A stretch of DNA of 64,000 nt from JAHEKB01 sp049115575. Its GTDB lineage: Bacteria; Bacteroidota; Bacteroidia; NS11-12g; UBA9320. The stretch is taken from positions 620,001 through 684,000 of the forward strand of contig JAGDZU010000001.1 in NCBI GenBank assembly GCA_049115575.1. The letters are read 5' to 3'. Below the pieces are notes generated by a model. It ran no database searches. It worked only from the letters and a program-made list of their open reading frames with translations, and was not told the origin of the DNA. A program made the translations under genes and the position numbers. Shown here piece by piece: positions 53,497-62,774 of this stretch (position 1 is its first letter; every line of letters begins with the position of its first letter).

Positions 53497-55434
53497 TTAT
53501 TGTACTTGCATTTTTCTTGTCATGCTGTGCTCACCAGTGCTAATTGTATAGAAATACATGCCTGGAGCAAGATTGTCTAATTCCATAGAGATTACATGAT
53601 TACCTCCATTATAATAGCCAATTGAACCTGAGTTCATCACTTGTCCATACATATTGGTGATTTCCAGATTTAGCTCGCTTCCGTTTAAAAGGAAGATAGT
53701 TGCTTCTGCAGAACCCTCATTAGGATTAGGATAACTCTGACTCACAAAGAATATTTCAGCGGCCTTGTTTAAATCATCCTGACCTGTGGTGTGAGGACCA
53801 ATATCACCATCAGTTATCGCAGAAGTTGGAATTGCCGCATACATGATTTGATTGTTCACCGCAGGGTGATTACCCTGTGCAGTATTATTGCTCTGAAGGT
53901 TGGTTCCAGGAATATCATCTCTTTGCCAAACCATATGAAGATTCCCATCTGCTCTTTCTGCAACAGATGCAAATACATCTTCAGTGAAGTCACTTTGAGT
54001 CAAGTTCTGAATTCCACTCCATGTGGAACCATTGTCTTCTGAAAAGACCACTAAAACATCTCTATAATTGGTATTCTGCCAGTGAACGGCATGTTCACTT
54101 GGTGCGGAATATACAAGAAAAATATCTCCGTTATCCGCAATAGCCGCACTTGGGAAAGCAGATATTCCATTTGTATTATAAGCTGCAACTCCAAGCCAAC
54201 CTGCATCTGGGAATTGTCCATCATCTAAGCCTCGAATAGTCTGAGCAGTTATATCTAAAGTGCCACTACCGTCTCTATCCATTGCACCAGCAATAAGAAC
54301 TGGTGAAGAATTCCCCTCTTTCCAATAAGAGATACCTGATGTCCCTGGGAAATAAGTAACAGCTGTGTCGCCGTCGAAAAGTGTTCTTAAATATCTCATA
54401 TAACTCCAGAACACATGTACATCTTCATTATGATCTATAATCACATCAATTGAACCACCATTGCCATCAAGTGTATCACCCCACCATTGCTCGCGGCTCG
54501 TACCTGGGTATTGAAACCCATCGATATCTATCATGGTAAAATTATCTCCATTATCCATAGATTTCCAAAGAGTCATAGCTTCTCCATAACCACCCATGAC
54601 TATAGCAACTACAGAATCTCTAGAGGTTATAGCATAATTGTCTCCTCCTCCACTTACAGCTCTTGAACTATCATATCCTGGCAACATGGTTAAGTATTTA
54701 TCCCAAGTTTGACCATTATCAGAAGATCGGCTATAAGTGTTTGGATTAATTACACCATCAATTATTGTGGAATCTTCATTGTCTCCTGAGGAAGTATATG
54801 CGGCAACTACGTGAATATAGTTTCCACTTGAAGTGCTTCTATTCCAAATTGGCGCTCTTTCTTCTCCAACAACAGTAGTATCATCTAAAACCGGCCCAGT
54901 TGTAGTCCATGAGCTTGAGCCTTTACTTCCGTTTGTGGAAAATGCAAAACCACCACTGGTAGCATCATGTGCCAAGATGTATTCAGCACCATTGCCCAAT
55001 AAACCAATAGAAGGCCATCCTGTTCTAGTTGCAGGATTTTCTATAGCCATATTAGTACTGGTATTCCAATTTGTACCATTATTATAATTATAACCGGCCC
55101 CTCTGAGCGGGAAACCAGTTGCTGCATTTGAACTTGTAGTCCAAACCGCGCTAATAGTTCCATCGCTGTGTAAAACAATGCGTGTACCAACACTGTGATT
55201 GGTTTGAAGATCATACCAAGTAGTTCCTAACTCAACAAAAGAATAAGGTTGAGCTTTGTACTTTAGATTAGCTGAATGGTTTAAGCCAACTTGAGTTGGT
55301 CCATGAATTACATCCATTTGGACAGCTGAATTCGGGATAGTTACTATATCCCCAAAGGGAATCTTTGGTTCTTTGTGTTGTCCAAAAACCAAAAGGGGAA
55401 GTCCCATTAAACTTAAGAGTATTATTTTTTTCAT
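53497..55434 (-). CDS. T9SS-secreted BNR-like repeat protein
   Basis: A 645-residue secreted protein: signal peptide MKKIILLSLMGLPLLVFGQ, then a beta-propeller-like region with recurring Asp-box-type motifs (SSDNGQTWDK, SMDNGDNFTM, SEDNGSTWSG). These fit the S-x-D-x-G-x-T-W pattern of BNR/sialidase-like propellers. A type A T9SS sorting domain spans 565-645 (YPNPNEG, GMYFYTISTG, MTRKMQVQ). No sialidase catalytic Arg triad could be verified, so the enzyme name is withheld. It is flanked by terminators and has no close operon partner. Confidence 0.82.
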   Translation of the reverse strand: MKKIILLSLMGLPLLVFGQHKEPKIPFGDIVTIPNSAVQMDVIHGPTQVGLNHSANLKYKAQPYSFVELGTTWYDLQTNHSVGTRIVLHSDGTISAVWTTSSNAATGFPLRGAGYNYNNGTNWNTSTNMAIENPATRTGWPSIGLLGNGAEYILAHDATSGGFAFSTNGSKGSSSWTTTGPVLDDTTVVGEERAPIWNRSTSSGNYIHVVAAYTSSGDNEDSTIIDGVINPNTYSRSSDNGQTWDKYLTMLPGYDSSRAVSGGGDNYAITSRDSVVAIVMGGYGEAMTLWKSMDNGDNFTMIDIDGFQYPGTSREQWWGDTLDGNGGSIDVIIDHNEDVHVFWSYMRYLRTLFDGDTAVTYFPGTSGISYWKEGNSSPVLIAGAMDRDGSGTLDITAQTIRGLDDGQFPDAGWLGVAAYNTNGISAFPSAAIADNGDIFLVYSAPSEHAVHWQNTNYRDVLVVFSEDNGSTWSGIQNLTQSDFTEDVFASVAERADGNLHMVWQRDDIPGTNLQSNNTAQGNHPAVNNQIMYAAIPTSAITDGDIGPHTTGQDDLNKAAEIFFVSQSYPNPNEGSAEATIFLLNGSELNLEITNMYGQVMNSGSIGYYNGGNHVISMELDNLAPGMYFYTISTGEHSMTRKMQVQ

Positions 55435-55492
55435 GCTTTTATTTTCTGTGCCGAAAGTAAGAAATTCTGTGTGAAATCACTGTCACGTTTTA

Positions 55493-56515
55493 TCAAAGAC
55501 TCAATATCTTTAATACCGTTTCTTCTAAAAGTGCTTTCTCATCTCCTGTATTTTCTTGTATCCCTTTGAATTTGAGGTCTGTTTCGCTCAAATACTGTAT
55601 GAGCTTCTCCATGCTCTTGGGTGGAAAAGAACGAGCTGCATTTCTGTAATCACTAATAAAGTAGAATGGAATTCCAAGCTCAGACATGATTTCCTTATCA
55701 CTCTTAGAACCAAGACTCTGCATTATAGCCACTTTTCTAAAGTAAGAGAAAAGGGTAGCAATGAGCATAGGGAGTGGATTGGCATTCATATTGTTCATCA
55801 TGAATTGCAGTATCTCAAGGCTCTTGTCTTTATCTCTTTTAGCCAATGCAGTTTGCAATGCAAAAATGTTGTATTCCTTATTTATACCAATGAACTGTTC
55901 AATATGAGTTTCTCTAATTTTATTGCCGGCAGGAACATTTGCAAAAACCTTGTCTAGTTCTTTCATGATCACTGAAAGTCTTGCTCCAGAATACTCTATG
56001 AGAAGATACAAAGATTTGGGTTCTATATCATAGCCCATTTCTTTTAAGTAAGCTTCTATAACTGGAGGAACTTCTTTCTCTTTGAGAGGATTAGCAAGAA
56101 ACTCCTGATGCTTCTTAAATGCAGTTCCTGGCTTTCTGTTTCCCGCCAGTTTTTTCCCAGGGTGATACCAAACCAGTACCGTACTATTCAAGGGCTGTTC
56201 CAAATAAGTCCCTATCAAATCTGCTTTATTAATATGTTGGGCTTCCTTTACCAATACTAATTGCTTTTCGGCCATCATAGGAAACCTCTTAGCTACTGAA
56301 ATCACATCAAGTATATTAGTTTCCTTACCATAGAAAACATGATGATTAAAACTTCGAGTGCTCTCTTCTAATACCTCCTTTTCTATAACCTCCAATAACT
56401 TTTCTAAAAAGAAGTATTCTTCACCATGTAATAAATAAACGGGCGCCAATTGTCCTGTCTTGATTTCAGAGATCAATTGGTTGAAATGCATATAGGAACT
56501 GCTACCTTTGGCCAT
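55493..56515 (-). CDS. holA: DNA polymerase III delta subunit
   Basis: HolA is the delta subunit of the clamp loader. The 340-residue protein shows the N-terminal PVYLLHGEEYFFLEKL, DLIGTYLEQPLNSTVLVW, YSGARLSVIMKELDKV and the C-terminal LPMLIATLFSYFRKV region of the family. The listed ATG at 56515 leaves 7 bp to the divergent HsdR-N gene; a second in-frame ATG at 56491 (MHFNQLISEIK) is a plausible shorter start. Confidence 0.92.
   Translation of the reverse strand: MAKGSSSYMHFNQLISEIKTGQLAPVYLLHGEEYFFLEKLLEVIEKEVLEESTRSFNHHVFYGKETNILDVISVAKRFPMMAEKQLVLVKEAQHINKADLIGTYLEQPLNSTVLVWYHPGKKLAGNRKPGTAFKKHQEFLANPLKEKEVPPVIEAYLKEMGYDIEPKSLYLLIEYSGARLSVIMKELDKVFANVPAGNKIRETHIEQFIGINKEYNIFALQTALAKRDKDKSLEILQFMMNNMNANPLPMLIATLFSYFRKVAIMQSLGSKSDKEIMSELGIPFYFISDYRNAARSFPPKSMEKLIQYLSETDLKFKGIQENTGDEKALLEETVLKILSL
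56481..56510 (+). promoter_or_regulatory. Promoter of the HsdR-N-like gene, inside holA
   Basis: TTG (56481-56483) is followed after exactly 19 bp by a perfect -7 box TACCTTTG (56503-56510). The whole promoter lies inside the first codons of holA on the opposite strand, 12 bp before the GTG start of the divergent gene. Confidence 0.65.
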
Positions 56516-56522
56516 TAGTTGA

Positions 56523-56960
56523 GTGAAACTGAATTTTCCAGAATATCGCCTTCAAATAAAGTCTGAAAAAAGCAAAAACTACGTATTTGATTTAGTCAGA
56601 AAAAAATATGTGGTTCTTACACCTGAAGAATGGGTAAGACAACACCTATTGCACCACCTCATAGATTTGGGTTATCCTCAAAGTTTAATCAGTATTGAAA
56701 GGCAATTGCCTTCGAGCAAGCGCAGATATGACTTGGTGGTATATGATAGAAATGGAGAGTTACTATTGATTGCTGAATGTAAGTCTGCTATGGTGCCCAT
56801 TAACGAGCAAACCATAGAACAAATCAACGCCTATTTAATGCAGTTACCTGCTCCTTATGCTCTTTTAACCAATGGATTGAATCATTATTTTTTAGGGAGA
56901 GAAATTAGAGGCGTTCTTAACTATCAACAAATTCCACCATTTGCTACTATAAGCGGCTAA
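56523..56960 (+). CDS. HsdR-N-like PD-(D/E)XK nuclease-fold protein
   Basis: A 145-residue stand-alone protein resembling the N-terminal domain of type I restriction HsdR (HSDR_N_2). D70 in RRYDLVVYD and E85-x-K87 in IAECKSA give the PD-(D/E)XK active-site pattern; QTIEQINAYLMQLPAPYALLTNG is the Q-helix region typical of HsdR N-termini. There is no helicase or specificity gene nearby, so it is not part of a restriction system here. The GTG start is 7 bp from the divergent holA. Replication or repair linkage is an inference from this arrangement. Confidence 0.8.
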   Translation: MKLNFPEYRLQIKSEKSKNYVFDLVRKKYVVLTPEEWVRQHLLHHLIDLGYPQSLISIERQLPSSKRRYDLVVYDRNGELLLIAECKSAMVPINEQTIEQINAYLMQLPAPYALLTNGLNHYFLGREIRGVLNYQQIPPFATISG

Positions 56961-56991
56961 AAAACGTTTTTTTTGCGCCCAAAATAAGTCT

Positions 56992-58356
56992 ATGGCAATA
57001 GCAATCATCATAGTTTTCATATTGGGTTATGCAGCCATTGCATTAGAACACCCAATTAAAATTGACAAAGCAGCTACAGCTCTTGTTACTGGAGTGGGTT
57101 GTTGGGCACTATATGTGTTTTCTATCCCAGGTGGCGGCCATGAAATATTGCACGCCATAGAACATGGAGCATCTGGTCTTAGCTATAGAACTGGTTTGGT
57201 GCATCATCTCTATGATATAGCAGGTATCCTTTTCTTCTTAATGGGTGCCATGACTATAGTAGAGCTTGTTGATGCTCATGAAGGATTTGCCGTAATAACA
57301 AATAGAATACATACTACAAACAAGGTAAAACTGCTTTGGATTATTTGCATACTTACTTTCTTCTTCTCTGCAGCATTAGATAACTTAACTACCACCATTG
57401 TTATGATATCTCTACTCCGAAAGCTTGTAAAAGACAAGGAGACGAGATGGTTCTTTGTGGGAATGGTAGTAGTTGCAGCAAACGCTGGAGGCGCTTGGTC
57501 TCCTATAGGTGACGTTACTACAACCATGTTGTGGATCAAAGGTCAATTGCCAGATGTTGGTTTAATGATCCAAGGCTTAATCCTGCCTAGTTTGATTACA
57601 CTTATTGTTCCTTTAGGTATTTTAAGTTTCACTTTGAAAGGAGATGTTGAACGCCCTATTAAACAACGTTCGGCTAGCAGTTACCTGAACCCAACTACTT
57701 CTTTTGAAAGAAAGCTGGTATTTGGCATGGGAATGTTGGGATTATTATTTGTCCCCATATTTAAAACCATAACTCATCTACCACCTTTTATGGGTATGAT
57801 GTTCAGTTTAGGTATACTTTGGACTGTAACAGAAATCATTCATAGATCTAAAAACAATGAAGAAAAACATCCACTATCTGTTATAGGTGTTCTTCAAAAA
57901 ATAGATGTGGCTTCGGTCCTATTCTTCTTAGGAATCTTGTTAGCAGTATCTGCTCTACAAGAATTTGGTCACCTTAATGAAGTTGCTACCTACTTAGACG
58001 ATAAGCTAAAAAACATATATGGAATAAATATGGCTATAGGGCTTTTGAGTTCTATAGTAGATAATGTTCCACTGGTAGCTGCCGCACAGGGTATGTATAT
58101 GACAGTTGACCCTGCTACGGTTCAAACCATGGCAGATCCTGAATGGTTTAAAAATTTTGTCCCTAATGGGGAATTCTGGGAATTTCTTGCCTATTGCGCT
58201 GGAACCGGAGGTAGTGCTTTAATTATAGGTTCTGCTGCAGGTGTTGCTGCAATGGGTCTTGAAAAAATCGATTTCTTCTGGTATATGAAAAAGATCAGCC
58301 TTCTTGCAATTATTGGATATTTTGCTGGAGCCTTCTTCTATATACTCACATCATGA
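56992..58356 (+). CDS. nhaD: Na+/H+ antiporter NhaD
   Basis: A 454-residue ion transporter with about 12 membrane segments. ALDNLTTTIVMISLL, ANAGGAWSPIGDVTTTMLW and SSIVDNVPLVAAA (with conserved Asp/Asn/Thr in the cores) are the IT-superfamily NhaD signatures. It expels sodium in exchange for protons, fitting a saline habitat. A T-rich -7-like box TTTTTTTG (56968-56975) is 16 bp upstream. It overlaps the glycosyltransferase gene by 4 bp. Confidence 0.93.
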   Translation: MAIAIIIVFILGYAAIALEHPIKIDKAATALVTGVGCWALYVFSIPGGGHEILHAIEHGASGLSYRTGLVHHLYDIAGILFFLMGAMTIVELVDAHEGFAVITNRIHTTNKVKLLWIICILTFFFSAALDNLTTTIVMISLLRKLVKDKETRWFFVGMVVVAANAGGAWSPIGDVTTTMLWIKGQLPDVGLMIQGLILPSLITLIVPLGILSFTLKGDVERPIKQRSASSYLNPTTSFERKLVFGMGMLGLLFVPIFKTITHLPPFMGMMFSLGILWTVTEIIHRSKNNEEKHPLSVIGVLQKIDVASVLFFLGILLAVSALQEFGHLNEVATYLDDKLKNIYGINMAIGLLSSIVDNVPLVAAAQGMYMTVDPATVQTMADPEWFKNFVPNGEFWEFLAYCAGTGGSALIIGSAAGVAAMGLEKIDFFWYMKKISLLAIIGYFAGAFFYILTS

Positions 58357-59102
58357 TAGACGGTAAAAAAGTAGTGGTTGTTTTACCTGCTTATAATGCA
58401 GCTAAGACTTTAGAAGTCACTTTTAATGAATTGCCTTTCGACATCGTAGACGATGTTGTACTCGTAGATGATGCCAGCAAAGATGATACAGCTGAGGTTG
58501 CTGAGAGGATTGGCATTAAACACGTGATAGTTCACAACCAAAACAAAGGTTATGGTGGCAATCAAAAGAGTTGTTATCACAAAGCCGTTGAGCTGGGTGC
58601 CGATATTGTAATCATGGTGCATCCAGATTATCAATACACACCTAAATTGGTTAAGAGCATGTGTAGCATCATAGCCAATGATATTTTCCCAGTAGTTTAC
58701 GCCTCTAGAATCCTTGGCAAAGGAGCTCTTAAAGGTGGAATGCCTATCTACAAATACATTGCAAACCGCATACTCACCTTGAGTCAGAACATTCTGATTA
58801 ATCAGAAACTATCTGAATACCACACGGGATACAGGGCCTTTAGCACAGAAGTTTTTAAAACTATTGATATAAACCTCAATTCAGATGATTTCATTTTTGA
58901 CAATCAGATAACTGCTCAATTGTTTTATGCAGGTTATGAAATTGGCGAAGTCACCTGCCCTACCAAATACTTTGAAGAGGCCTCTTCTATCAATATCAAG
59001 AGAAGTAGTATTTACGGTTTGGGAGTAATCTGGGTATCTATACAATATCGACTACAGAAGTGGGGATTAGGAAAATTTAAGATCTTCCGATTCGCGGCTT
59101 AA
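58353..59102 (+). CDS. Family 2 glycosyltransferase (DPM1/polyprenyl-sugar-like)
   Basis: A 249-residue GT-A enzyme: VVVLPAYNAAKTLEVTF, VLVDDASKDDTAEVA (first DD), NKGYGGNQKSCYHKAVELGADIVIMVHPDYQY with the acidic metal site replaced by HPD, and SEYHTGYRAFSTEVF. It lacks a long C-terminal membrane region. It probably transfers a sugar to a polyprenyl phosphate or lipid. It is coupled to nhaD (ATGA) and converges on the TPR gene with a 4-bp overlap. Confidence 0.88.
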   Translation: MIDGKKVVVVLPAYNAAKTLEVTFNELPFDIVDDVVLVDDASKDDTAEVAERIGIKHVIVHNQNKGYGGNQKSCYHKAVELGADIVIMVHPDYQYTPKLVKSMCSIIANDIFPVVYASRILGKGALKGGMPIYKYIANRILTLSQNILINQKLSEYHTGYRAFSTEVFKTIDINLNSDDFIFDNQITAQLFYAGYEIGEVTCPTKYFEEASSINIKRSSIYGLGVIWVSIQYRLQKWGLGKFKIFRFAA

Positions 59103-60103
59103 TTACAATATTTCACAACATATTCACTGGCAATATCCGCTGCATTAACCCAGTCTGAGCAAGCCTGTTCTTTATTGCCAATTCGGTATTCAGCAATTCC
59201 CTTATTGTAGTAAACTAATCTAGCATCCTTATAACCATATGCTATAGCTCTTTTAAAGTCCTTAATAGAAAGTTCAAATCGTTCTGTTTGTAAGCGGAAG
59301 AATCCGCGATCAAAATAGGCATTGGCATTTTCAGGATTAATGCTCAAGCTCCTATCATAGTCGTCTATAGCTAAAGTATACTCCTCCATAAAACCATAAC
59401 ACTCTGCTCTTAGCTGATAAGCACTCCAGTCTTTTTCAACGGTCATTAAGTATATATTCAAATCCTCTATGGCTTTATTGAACTCATTCATGAAGTAAAA
59501 CAAATCAGCCCTAACAAAATAGGCATCCATAAAGGTTGGATTGAGCATAATAGCACTGTCGTAATCTTGAATAGCACCTAAACTGTCTCCGGTTAGTATC
59601 TTAACCCTACCCCTTTGAACAAATTGCTCGGGACCATTGGCGCGAAGCGAAACTATCTTTTCAAAATCCTTATAGGTCTTGACCTGCTCTTTTTGCTGAA
59701 TAAGTATGTCTAATCTAGCTAAATATCCATTCATGTCATTTGGCTTCATCACCACATACATATTTAGATCTCGCAAAGCCTTATCCTGCTCACCAAGAGC
59801 CATATAGACAAAGGCCCTATTAAAGAAAACATCTGCAATAGTGGGATCTATCAATATGCATTGGGTCAAATCTTCTAAAGCGTGATTATATTGTTCAATA
59901 TCGGCATACACACTGCCCCTGCCCATATATGCTTCCGCCATATTGGAATCCAGGCTAATAGCCGTAGTGAAATCCTTAATAGCTCCAAGCGTATTGCCTT
60001 CTTCGAATTTGTCGGTACCATTATTATACCATTCCATCGCCGTTTGGCTATAAACCGAAACTACCATAAGACAGCTTATTAAGAGTAGAAGTGATTTCTT
60101 CAT
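59099..60103 (-). CDS. Secreted TPR-repeat protein
   Basis: From ATG 60103 (334 residues) the product starts with signal peptide MKKSLLLLISCLMVVSVYSQ. About eight TPR units follow (AMEWYNNGTDKFEEGNTLGAIKDFTTAISLDSN, AYMGRGSVYADIEQYNHALEDLTQCI, AYFVRADLFYFMNEFNKAIEDLNIYL). The canonical small-Gly-Tyr-Pro spacing is clear. It is a likely periplasmic scaffold with unknown partners. The upstream in-frame start at 60160 would mask the signal peptide. Confidence 0.85.
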   Translation of the reverse strand: MKKSLLLLISCLMVVSVYSQTAMEWYNNGTDKFEEGNTLGAIKDFTTAISLDSNMAEAYMGRGSVYADIEQYNHALEDLTQCILIDPTIADVFFNRAFVYMALGEQDKALRDLNMYVVMKPNDMNGYLARLDILIQQKEQVKTYKDFEKIVSLRANGPEQFVQRGRVKILTGDSLGAIQDYDSAIMLNPTFMDAYFVRADLFYFMNEFNKAIEDLNIYLMTVEKDWSAYQLRAECYGFMEEYTLAIDDYDRSLSINPENANAYFDRGFFRLQTERFELSIKDFKRAIAYGYKDARLVYYNKGIAEYRIGNKEQACSDWVNAADIASEYVVKYCN

Positions 60104-60174
60104 GGGTACAAGTTTATAAGAGAGTGCATCAATAATTATACCTATATTTCCACATAGCAACGCTACATCTGTAG

Positions 60175-60939
60175 ATGAACGTATTAAAGAGCAAAGAAAG
60201 TCGACTATTTATCCTTTTAGGCGGGTTTTTCATCACAAATGCACTCATAGCTGAATTTGTTGGTGTTAAGATATTCTCATTAGAAGCAAGTTTGGGCCTT
60301 GAGCCATGGAGTTGGAATTTCCTTGGTGAGAAATTGAGTTTCAACCTCACAGCAGGTGTGGTGTTGTGGCCCATAGTCTTTGTAATGACGGATGTTATCA
60401 ATGAGTACTTTGGAAAAAGAGGTGTACGCTTTCTATCTTTTCTCACGGTGGGTCTGATTTGTTTTGCCTTTCTCATGGTTTTCTGGTCAATTAGACTGGT
60501 ACCTGCTGATTGGTGGCCACAAAGCGCAACAGATCACGGCGTAGTTGATATGCAACTAGCCTTTAAAAGAATCTTTGGTCAGGGATTATGGATTATTATT
60601 GGTTCACTCATCGCATTTCTTATAGGACAGGTATTAGATGTGATGGTTTTTCATAAGCTCAAAAGAATTACAGGAGATTCCAAAGTATGGTTAAGAGCGA
60701 CAGGCTCTACGCTAGTATCTCAATTCATAGACAGTTTTGTGGTTCTTTTTATTGCATTCTATATTGGTGCAGATTGGAAACTCAGTACGGTTCTCGCAAT
60801 AGGATTAAATAACTACATCTACAAGTTTGTAGTAGCCATTGCACTCACCCCAGCCATTTATGGTGCACATTTTTGGATAGACCGATTCTTAGGCAAAGAG
60901 AAAGCCGAACAGCTGAAGTTGGAAGCAATGAAGACCTAA
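60175..60939 (+). CDS. Queuosine precursor transporter (YhhQ/VUT_1 family)
   Basis: A 254-residue membrane protein with about six to seven membrane segments: LFILLGGFFITNALIAEFVGVKIF, TAGVVLWPIVFVMTDVINEYFGKRGVR (the family hallmark), IGQVLDVMVFHKLKRITG and TLVSQFIDSFVVLFIAF. YhhQ relatives import preQ0/preQ1 for the tRNA modification queuosine. No preQ1-riboswitch-like structure is apparent in the 71-bp leader. It is monocistronic. Confidence 0.9.
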   Translation: MNVLKSKESRLFILLGGFFITNALIAEFVGVKIFSLEASLGLEPWSWNFLGEKLSFNLTAGVVLWPIVFVMTDVINEYFGKRGVRFLSFLTVGLICFAFLMVFWSIRLVPADWWPQSATDHGVVDMQLAFKRIFGQGLWIIIGSLIAFLIGQVLDVMVFHKLKRITGDSKVWLRATGSTLVSQFIDSFVVLFIAFYIGADWKLSTVLAIGLNNYIYKFVVAIALTPAIYGAHFWIDRFLGKEKAEQLKLEAMKT

Positions 60940-61066
60940 GGATAAATAACAAGATACAAAATCACAAGGGACAAAGTCTAAACCTTATTGATCTTTCATA
61001 ACATATTTATACATCTTGAGTCTTTCCTCTATGCAATCATGTTGCAACTTCCCAGAGTTTTGTAAA

Positions 61067-61094
61067 TTCCCTTTGGGGTAATGGGGACCATATG
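61067..61094 (+). repeat. Dispersed intergenic repeat, copy B
   Basis: TTCCCTTTGGGGTAATGGGG followed by ACCATATG; 25 of 28 bases equal copy A at 5295-5322 in the same orientation, with changes at positions 6, 16 and 25. It lies in the 214-bp gap between the queuosine transporter gene and the DUF4159 gene; the remainder of that gap shows no feature I recognise. Confidence 0.6.
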
Positions 61095-61153
61095 TGAAGT
61101 GAAAATTCTAAATCAAAAGCTTGACGACCCTTCAACCCTCCAAACCTAAAGAA

Positions 61154-61822
61154 TCACTGCCCAAATGCGAACTCAATAATATTGGCTCCCATTTTCAGTG
61201 CTTTAAGACGTGTTTCCTGACTGTCTCCATGAACGGCTTGATCTTCCCAACCATTTCCCAAATCGCATTCTACATCTAGAAAGCAGATGAGTCTTCCCTC
61301 ATACAATAGACCAAATCCTTGAGGTGCTAAACCATCATGTTCATGAATCTTTGGTAGACCATTCGGAAAGTCAAAAGTCTGGTGGTAAATGGGGTGACTG
61401 AATGGCAATTCAACAAATTCAAGCTCGGGAAAGACCTTCTTCATCTCTGGTAATATAAATTTCTTCAAACCGTAATTGTCGTCTATATGAAGAAAACCAC
61501 CAGCTATTAAATACATTCTAAGGTTACGCGCTTCCTCTTTACTAAATACTATATTTCCATGACCCGTAAGATAGATATAAGGGTAGTTAAAGAGCTCCTT
61601 GCTGCCCACTTCCACTACTTCATCTTTAGGGTCTATGTCTGAATTAATTTGCTCATTGCAAAAGTCAGCCAGGTTACCCAAGGCTGTTCTGTTGGCATAC
61701 CAATCTCCTCCACCGCTATACTTGAGCTTGGCAATTTTTACGCTATAGTCAGCACTAAAACTAGACGCTACAATAAGCAATAGGCTAAAAGCTAGTATGG
61801 ATATGGTCTTTTTAATATTCAA
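61154..61822 (-). CDS. DUF4159 domain protein
   Basis: A 222-residue exported protein with signal peptide MNIKKTISILAFSLLLIVASSFSA. The DUF4159 core follows: IAKLKYSGGGDWYANRTALGNLADFCN, YPYIYLTGHGNIVFSKEEARNLRMYLIAGGFLHIDDNYGL and PFSHPIYH. The fold resembles a glutamine-amidotransferase-like module without its catalytic Cys. The role is unknown; in Bacteroidota genomes it often stands near VWA/MoxR genes, but no such gene is adjacent here. Confidence 0.85.
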   Translation of the reverse strand: MNIKKTISILAFSLLLIVASSFSADYSVKIAKLKYSGGGDWYANRTALGNLADFCNEQINSDIDPKDEVVEVGSKELFNYPYIYLTGHGNIVFSKEEARNLRMYLIAGGFLHIDDNYGLKKFILPEMKKVFPELEFVELPFSHPIYHQTFDFPNGLPKIHEHDGLAPQGFGLLYEGRLICFLDVECDLGNGWEDQAVHGDSQETRLKALKMGANIIEFAFGQ

Positions 61823-61913
61823 TTATTCAAAAACGAAAATACGCAAACTATCAACGTAGGGAATCAGTTTTTGGTCTTTACTTTAATGGACAATATATGA
61901 CTAACTTTGTCTA

Positions 61914-62774
61914 GTGGACAGCTATTGGTGGTACATCATCCTTCTGGTATTAATCATATATGTTTTATTAAACGTTGGTGCATACTTTTTACAAGAACGT
62001 TTCTTGTTCAAACCAGAGAAATTACCAGAGGATTTTGATTTCAAATACGACAATCAGGTATTTGATGAATACAACATAGAAGTTGAAGAAGGAGTAAATA
62101 TAAACGGCATCCATTTCAAAGTTCACAATCCCAAAGGGATTGTCATCTATCTCAAAGGAAATTCCAGAAGCATCAAAGGCTGGGGCAAGTTTTCGGTAGA
62201 TTTCACACGCCTTGGTTTTGATGTACTAATGATAGATTATAGAGGGTTTGGAAAGAGTACAGGAAAAAGATCTGAAGAAGGAATTAAACAAGATTTACAA
62301 TACGTATACGAAAGGGTAAAGCAAGAAGTTCCCGAGCGTTATATCATTCTTTACGGCAGAAGCTTTGGTTGTGGATTCGCTACTAAGCTAGCATCTATGA
62401 ACAAACCACGCATGCTTATACTTGAAGCACCCTACTACAGCATGCAAAGCATCACTAAGCGGTATTTACCTATTATGCCCATGTCCTTGATTCTTCGATT
62501 TCCGATTAAAACTTATAAATGGATTAAGTATGTGAGTTGTCCCATTCATATGATTCACGGAACCAAAGACGGTTTGATTCCTTTTAAATCCAGCATGAAG
62601 CTGTCTCTGGTTCAACCAGATATAAGCAGGATCTATCCGGTGAACGGTGGCAGACACAACAACCTACACACCTTTGAGCAATACCACAGATATTTAGAAG
62701 AAATATTGTTTTCTTCTCTGCCCGAAAAAATTAATCCGGAAGAAACCAGCCTCAGTTTTAAACGCAAGCATTAA
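61914..62774 (+). CDS. Membrane-anchored alpha/beta hydrolase, tandem paralogue 1
   Basis: A 286-residue serine hydrolase with one N-terminal membrane segment (about 6-26). The triad is S150 in YGRSFGCG, D219 in HGTKDG and H248 in GGRHNN. The oxyanion position reads YLKGNSRS, with Lys81 where the paralogue has His. The GTG start is backed by the paralogue: QERFLFKP at 28-35 aligns to QERILFKP at 26-33. A perfect -7 box TAACTTTG (61902-61909) ends 4 bp before the GTG. The stop overlaps the next start by one base. Confidence 0.87.
   Translation: MDSYWWYIILLVLIIYVLLNVGAYFLQERFLFKPEKLPEDFDFKYDNQVFDEYNIEVEEGVNINGIHFKVHNPKGIVIYLKGNSRSIKGWGKFSVDFTRLGFDVLMIDYRGFGKSTGKRSEEGIKQDLQYVYERVKQEVPERYIILYGRSFGCGFATKLASMNKPRMLILEAPYYSMQSITKRYLPIMPMSLILRFPIKTYKWIKYVSCPIHMIHGTKDGLIPFKSSMKLSLVQPDISRIYPVNGGRHNNLHTFEQYHRYLEEILFSSLPEKINPEETSLSFKRKH

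Noticed and set aside
53497..55434. Annotation as sialidase
   Set aside because: Only Asp-box-like repeats are visible; the catalytic Arg triad and nucleophile could not be verified, and BNR propellers have many functions.
56523..56960. Type I restriction system
   Set aside because: Only an HsdR-N-like domain is present; no HsdM, HsdS or helicase domain occurs nearby.
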